This document shows, piece by piece, positions 11,703 to 15,139 of a stretch of 15,139 nt of DNA. Position 1 is the stretch's first letter. Each line of letters opens with the position of its first letter. The DNA lies in assembly GCA_030040335.1 (NCBI GenBank), contig JASHTX010000003.1, positions 1 through 15,139 on the forward strand, in the 5' to 3' direction. The position numbers and the translations under genes were made by a program. Origin of the DNA: Microcaldota archaeon (GTDB lineage: Archaea > Micrarchaeota > Micrarchaeia > Micrarchaeales > CABMGC01). The notes under the pieces are model-generated. The model saw only the letters and a program-made list of their open reading frames with translations, searched no databases and was not told the DNA's origin.

Positions 11703-12344
11703 ATGGCGCACAGGGTCAGGGATGGGAAATACAGGGAGGGGTTCAGCCCCGCAGATTTGGCTAGAGACAAGCGTAGAGCAGAGCAACAGATGGCCGGAAC
11801 GCTAGCCAGGATAGACAAACAACTGGGACTGCCACATGTGCTTGTAGAGCCAGAAGACGTGAAGATTTCTAGACAGTTGAGCAGAGAACTGTTCAGCAAA
11901 AGCGAATTGGGAGAAGCAGTCGTACCTGGAGTGGAACGGCGCGGGTTCGGCCCTGGGCCCTTCATGTACTCGAGGCGTGTGAGGGTAGACGTGAGGACTG
12001 ATAGCCCAGAGAGGGTGATGGCAACTGCTTACCTCTATGCCTCTGGAGCATTGGGAAAAGCAGGCCTCAGAACATGGACTGATGAGCTTGTCATCTCGAT
12101 GGTTGACGGCAGTAGAGTCTTCATTGCAGAAGAGGGGAAGATAACGGCTCTGCCGCCGACGCCGGAAAACAGTTCCAGATTCGCATATGTGGAGATGATA
12201 CTCATACACGGTTACAAAGAGGAACTTACCGAAGAATTTAAGAAAGCGGTGAGGGCGCTGGAGTCTGCAGCAAATCCTCTCGAGAAGAAGTACGAGAGGA
12301 AAGAGAATATGTACGAGAATCTCCCGAAGGAGAAGAGGCGCTAG
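11703..12344 (+). CDS. Cytoplasmic protein of unknown function
   Basis: 213 residues, not recognised. It is highly charged and soluble. The N-terminal 70 residues are basic and helical (DLARDKRRAEQQMAGTLARIDKQ). A central part from about 88 to 170 alternates short strands: MYSRRVRVDVRTDSPERVMATAYLYASG, ELVISMVDGSRVFIAEEGKITALPP, RFAYVEMILIHGY. A C-terminal charged helix (ELTEEFKKAVRALESAANPLEKKYERKENMYE) ends in a basic tail. There is no signal peptide and no cysteine. It is the only predicted cytoplasmic protein in the right-hand third of the window and converges with the surface-protein cluster, the two stop codons being 3 nt apart. It is expressed from its own leaderless promoter. Confidence 0.82.
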   Translation: MAHRVRDGKYREGFSPADLARDKRRAEQQMAGTLARIDKQLGLPHVLVEPEDVKISRQLSRELFSKSELGEAVVPGVERRGFGPGPFMYSRRVRVDVRTDSPERVMATAYLYASGALGKAGLRTWTDELVISMVDGSRVFIAEEGKITALPPTPENSSRFAYVEMILIHGYKEELTEEFKKAVRALESAANPLEKKYERKENMYENLPKEKRR

Positions 12345-12347
12345 GCA

Positions 12348-13832
12348 TTACGGTATTGGAGGAGGTGAAGGGCTGCCCAGGCTGCAGTCCGAGCTGACAT
12401 CGATGAAGTAGCCAGACCCAGGGCTCAGAACTGTAGCGTTGTAATATGAATGCGAAGACGTGTTGAATCCGTACGGACCTCCCGTAACATCGCAGTTTCC
12501 TATTATGGTGCTCAAAGGCGTCGCGTAACCAAGACCTCCTATCATGTTCCAGCCTGCACTCAGGCTCGGCAGTACGCTGGCAGTGAGGTTCGGGCCATAG
12601 TACGTAACCGAACAGCCCGAAGATGCGTATATCCAGTACCCATCCCCGCCATAGAGGTAGCTTGTTCTCACGTATTTGCCGTTCTGCAGTTTCCATATAG
12701 GACTGAGAGCGCCTCGCTGGCAGCTGCTGTTGACAAGGTCAGCATAGGTCAGCGGTATGGAGAAGAGGTTCCAGCCTGGCTGGTAGTCGATAGTGTAAGA
12801 ACCGTGGAGTGGCCGTACAGGATTCGCAGGAGATATCACAGTAGTGGTCGGAGTCGTAGTGGTTACGGTAGTAGTCTCTATTGTTGTGGATGTCGGCACT
12901 GTTGTAGAAGTGGTTGCGATAGTTGAGGCTGTCGACGTGGCAGTGGTGGTAACCGTCGTAGATATGGTCGTGACCTGGCTTGTGAAGCACTCATCAGGAG
13001 CGGCGTATTGTTCTGCATAACTCGAGTTTTCCGTCCAGAGTTGCACTCCGCCTGCATAATTTGTGCCGCCGCTGAAACCGACATTCGCAAGGTTGGGGCG
13101 CAGCACGTCTATGGTTCCGTTCTGAGGTGCGTCAGAGGTCGCGTACGAGTATGTGTTGCCGGTATTCATCTGGCCGCTCGAGAAGTTCTGCGCCCATAGC
13201 GTGACATTCGATGCGTATATGTCTCCAAAAGTTCCTGAGCCTCCCTCCATCAGGCCGCCTACATTTCCGGTAAAGTTCCCGGACACCTGCGCGTTGCATA
13301 CCGTTACACTTGCACTCTGGCCCCTGCTGATATCTGTGAAGAGGAAGTTCAGTTCGCCCTTTCCGGGATATGCTCCGATGCTGAAAGAGTAGTTGTCAGT
13401 GGGCTGCCAGTTTGAAGGAGCTGCAAAGTTCTCGCCGTAGTACTGGCCGTTGGACGTGTAGGTCCAGAAAAGATACCAGGAGTCAGGGGACGTCACAGGC
13501 GATGGAGGGCATGCGATGTTGCAGAGATATCCGCCTCCGTTGTAGCCTATGCCGTCCTGCGCGAAGTTCCCGCCGGTCGTGGTAGAGGAGACCCAGAAGG
13601 ACACCGAGGTGTCCTGAGGAGGTACGGCGTAGTGCAGGCCATCCATTGTCATCATCACTCCCTGATACGAGGAGTAGCTTGGCTGCATGCTCAGTCCGAA
13701 CTGCCACGCGTTTGCGAGACCGAAAAGCGAGAAGAGAAAGACTGCTGAGGAGAGGAAGAAAATGGACCTCATTCCGAGAGATCTAGGCACGGCATCGGTT
13801 GCTGCAGATTCAACAGGTTTGCGGGTTTCCAT
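12348..13832 (-). CDS. Secreted protein: beta-rich domain, Thr stalk, GWNLFSIP domain
   Basis: 494 residues. A signal peptide lies at about 21-42, cleaved after ANA; the start could also be Met21. Domain 1 (about 43-280) is Gly/Ser/aromatic-rich and beta-like: VSFWVSSTTTGGNFAQDGIGYNGGG, CNIACPP, SPDSWYLFWTYTSNGQYYGENF. It resembles concanavalin-A-like or G1-peptidase-like sandwiches, tentatively. A Thr-rich stalk spans about 287-333. Domain 2 (about 346-487) has two halves opening with QPGWNLFSIPL and SAGWNMIGGL, four cysteines and Tyr/Gly-rich turns, closely matching the C-terminus of the protein at 14192. The tail is SPSPPPIP. Many N-x-S/T sequons are present. It is the third gene of a - strand cluster, 31 nt after the previous stop. 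The role is likely cell-surface or secreted, substrate unknown. Confidence 0.88.
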   Translation of the reverse strand: METRKPVESAATDAVPRSLGMRSIFFLSSAVFLFSLFGLANAWQFGLSMQPSYSSYQGVMMTMDGLHYAVPPQDTSVSFWVSSTTTGGNFAQDGIGYNGGGYLCNIACPPSPVTSPDSWYLFWTYTSNGQYYGENFAAPSNWQPTDNYSFSIGAYPGKGELNFLFTDISRGQSASVTVCNAQVSGNFTGNVGGLMEGGSGTFGDIYASNVTLWAQNFSSGQMNTGNTYSYATSDAPQNGTIDVLRPNLANVGFSGGTNYAGGVQLWTENSSYAEQYAAPDECFTSQVTTISTTVTTTATSTASTIATTSTTVPTSTTIETTTVTTTTPTTTVISPANPVRPLHGSYTIDYQPGWNLFSIPLTYADLVNSSCQRGALSPIWKLQNGKYVRTSYLYGGDGYWIYASSGCSVTYYGPNLTASVLPSLSAGWNMIGGLGYATPLSTIIGNCDVTGGPYGFNTSSHSYYNATVLSPGSGYFIDVSSDCSLGSPSPPPIP

Positions 13833-13863
13833 TTTTTCAGACTCTTGATCATACGCAGAGATT

Positions 13864-14181
13864 TCACGGAAGCGATGGCGGCGGAGAGGAGGGCGATTGT
13901 GTGTTGTTGAGCGACTTGCTCACGTTGACCGCCTGGCTTGAACCGCCCTGAGAGACGTTTGCAGCGCCGGCAACAGTAGTCGAAGCCGCAGTTGATGAGG
14001 CTATCGTGGAGGTGGTGTTCAGTATTGGATGTTGACTCGAAGTAGCGCTCCAGAGAATATAGAGGGCCATCAGTATGACAATGACTATCAGCGCCACAAT
14101 AACAAGCCCGCCTTTATTGCTGTTTTGCACTGGTGCCCCTGGCATGACGGTCTGCGGCGATGGCTGGGGGTTTGCTTGCAT
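13864..14181 (-). CDS. Small single-pass membrane protein with Ser/Thr-rich tail
   Basis: 105 residues. A polar N-terminus (about 1-24, Gln/Pro/Asn-rich) precedes one strong membrane helix at about 25-45 (GLVIVALIVIVILMALYILWSA). A Ser/Thr/Ala-rich extracytoplasmic tail follows, with sequons NTT, NVS, NVS and NNT, ending in SPPPSLP. No folded domain is evident. It lies 10 nt after the stop of the upstream surface protein and 31 nt before the next, so all three are likely one operon. The proline-rich end resembles those of both neighbours (PPPIP and PPPVP). It may be a membrane partner, or a stand-alone version of the stalk used in this cluster; that is inference. Confidence 0.82.
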   Translation of the reverse strand: MQANPQPSPQTVMPGAPVQNSNKGGLVIVALIVIVILMALYILWSATSSQHPILNTTSTIASSTAASTTVAGAANVSQGGSSQAVNVSKSLNNTQSPSSPPPSLP

Positions 14182-14191
14182 TCAAAACAAC

Positions 14192-15139
14192 TCACGGGAC
14201 CGGAGGAGGCGTACCGTTACCGAGGCTGCAGGAAGAAGTGACATTCACGAAGTAGCCCAACCCGGGCTCAAGCGTGTCCGTCTCGTAGTAGGAGTCGGAG
14301 GTCGTGTTAAAGGCGTACGGGCCGTTCACAACATTGCAGTCGTTGGCTATGCTGCTCAGCGATGTAGGATATCCAAGCCCTCCTATCATGTTCCATCCAG
14401 GGTTGAGGCTTGGAAGGTTCGATGTAGTCACGTTGGGGCCGTAGTATGTGACAGAGCATGCTGTTGAAGCATAAACCCAGTATCCGTGGCCGCCATAAAG
14501 GTAGTTGGCTCTCTGGTATGATCCGCCCTGCAGGGTCCATATGGAACTCAGGGCTCCGCCAGGGCAGTTGTTCCTGACCATACCGGCATATGCAAGCGGT
14601 ATCGAGAAGAGGTTCCAGCCAGGCTGGTAGTCGAGCGTGTATGAGACGTAATTGTAGGGTATTGTAGTATTGTATGGTACCGTGCTGGTGTAGGGTACCG
14701 TAGTGGTCGGGTATACGGTAGTTGTGTGGGTGTTGGGGCATTCGTAAAAGCCGCAATCGCTGACAACGGTCCCGTTGGGCGCGAGCGTGCCTGCGCAACC
14801 TTCGGAATAGAAGCCGCCACCGCTGGTATAGGTCATGACTTCACGCTGCACAACATCGGTATTGTTGAGACAGTAACCGATCATGAGCTGCGAATACACG
14901 GAATTGGTGCACGCCTCCTGCAATCCGGTAATCGTATCCACTCCAGGCATCAGGATCCGCGCATAACCGGTACCGTAGTTGGGGTCGTTAAGAGCCATGG
15001 GCACAGAAACATAAGAGTCCCTGACAAGGCAGGCGCCCGTCTCTCCAACCGGAGTCATTGTGGTGGTCGGCGAGACCGTGGTGGTGACAGTGGTCGTAAG
15101 GGGCGGCGCTTCGGCAGAATACCAGAGCTCCATCTTCGC
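14192..15139 (-). CDS. Surface protein with Cys-rich domain and GWNLFSIP domain (5' partial)
   Basis: The frame is open to the window edge, with two further codons before the first visible ATG at 15133. No signal peptide is seen, so the true N-terminus probably lies outside; numbering here is from that ATG. A Thr-rich stretch at about 12-28 leads to a Cys-containing domain (about 30-133; cysteines in GACLVRD, EACTN, GYCLNN, EGCAG, DCGFYEC). A Thr/Tyr/Pro linker follows with short degenerate repeats (TVPYTSTVPYNTTIPYN). The C-terminal domain (about 165-302) begins YTLDYQPGWNLFSIPL and has a second half starting NPGWNMIGGLGYP, four cysteines, and end GTPPPVP. This domain is strongly similar to the one at 12348. 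Sequons are abundant. First gene of the cluster; function unknown, location extracellular. Confidence 0.85.
   Translation of the reverse strand, partial: AKMELWYSAEAPPLTTTVTTTVSPTTTMTPVGETGACLVRDSYVSVPMALNDPNYGTGYARILMPGVDTITGLQEACTNSVYSQLMIGYCLNNTDVVQREVMTYTSGGGFYSEGCAGTLAPNGTVVSDCGFYECPNTHTTTVYPTTTVPYTSTVPYNTTIPYNYVSYTLDYQPGWNLFSIPLAYAGMVRNNCPGGALSSIWTLQGGSYQRANYLYGGHGYWVYASTACSVTYYGPNVTTSNLPSLNPGWNMIGGLGYPTSLSSIANDCNVVNGPYAFNTTSDSYYETDTLEPGLGYFVNVTSSCSLGNGTPPPVP

Noticed and set aside
13153..13392. + strand frames opposite the surface-protein cluster
   Set aside because: Shadows of the - strand surface proteins; they lack their own start signals.
11105..15139. Thr-codon-rich tracts as DNA tandem repeats
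   Set aside because: The ACN-rich stretches vary in codon choice and keep no fixed period, so they reflect protein low complexity and not a repeat array.

Overview
The window reads as archaeal DNA, probably from a small-genome DPANN lineage such as Micrarchaeota. That lineage call is inference. The support is: an archaeal-type leucyl-tRNA synthetase, a 50-residue ribosomal protein eL40, TATA boxes about 25 nt upstream of start codons with several apparently leaderless genes, a geranylgeranyl-reductase-family flavoprotein of the kind used on archaeal lipids, and many secreted proteins with Thr-rich stalks and N-glycosylation sequons. Genes fill most of the window, and no gene-free stretch exceeds 300 bases.

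Layout. (1) 1-3047, + strand: a conserved housekeeping block with the end of leuS, a small conserved unknown, eL40, a small winged-helix protein with an inverted repeat in its promoter, and a 148-aa protein that looks like DUF2666. (2) About 3050-6150: an accessory island punctuated by four same-orientation copies of a repeat (R1 3057, R2 4177, R3 4941, R4 6080). Each interval carries one module: a 306-aa membrane protein (- strand), a VapB/VapC-like toxin-antitoxin pair (+) with a perfect 20-bp palindromic operator, and two small membrane/coiled-coil proteins (- strand). No recombinase is present. (3) 6190-7337: a geranylgeranyl-reductase-like gene with tRNA-Pro(UGG) only 4 nt after its stop. 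(4) 7471-8454: a secreted, possibly TIM-barrel protein with a Thr-rich tail. (5) 8490-10968, - strand: alcohol dehydrogenase, DUF1801/YdhG-like, an ArsR-family regulator and an AHSA1/SRPBCC protein. These are bacterial-type genes, with the last two translationally coupled. (6) 11105-15139: surface or secreted proteins and one cytoplasmic unknown. It includes a three-gene - strand cluster (the first gene cut by the window edge) in which two proteins share a ~150-residue C-terminal domain and all three end in a proline-rich tail.

The most unusual feature is the repeat-punctuated island. Its core can fold into a hairpin with a 3-nt bulge, and one stem pair is compensated between copies (G-C in R1, A-T in R3). 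The arrangement resembles gene cassettes separated by folded recombination sites, but canonical integron attC boxes are absent, so an ncRNA or a non-autonomous mobile element remain possible. Everything here was judged by eye; no database search or folding program was run.
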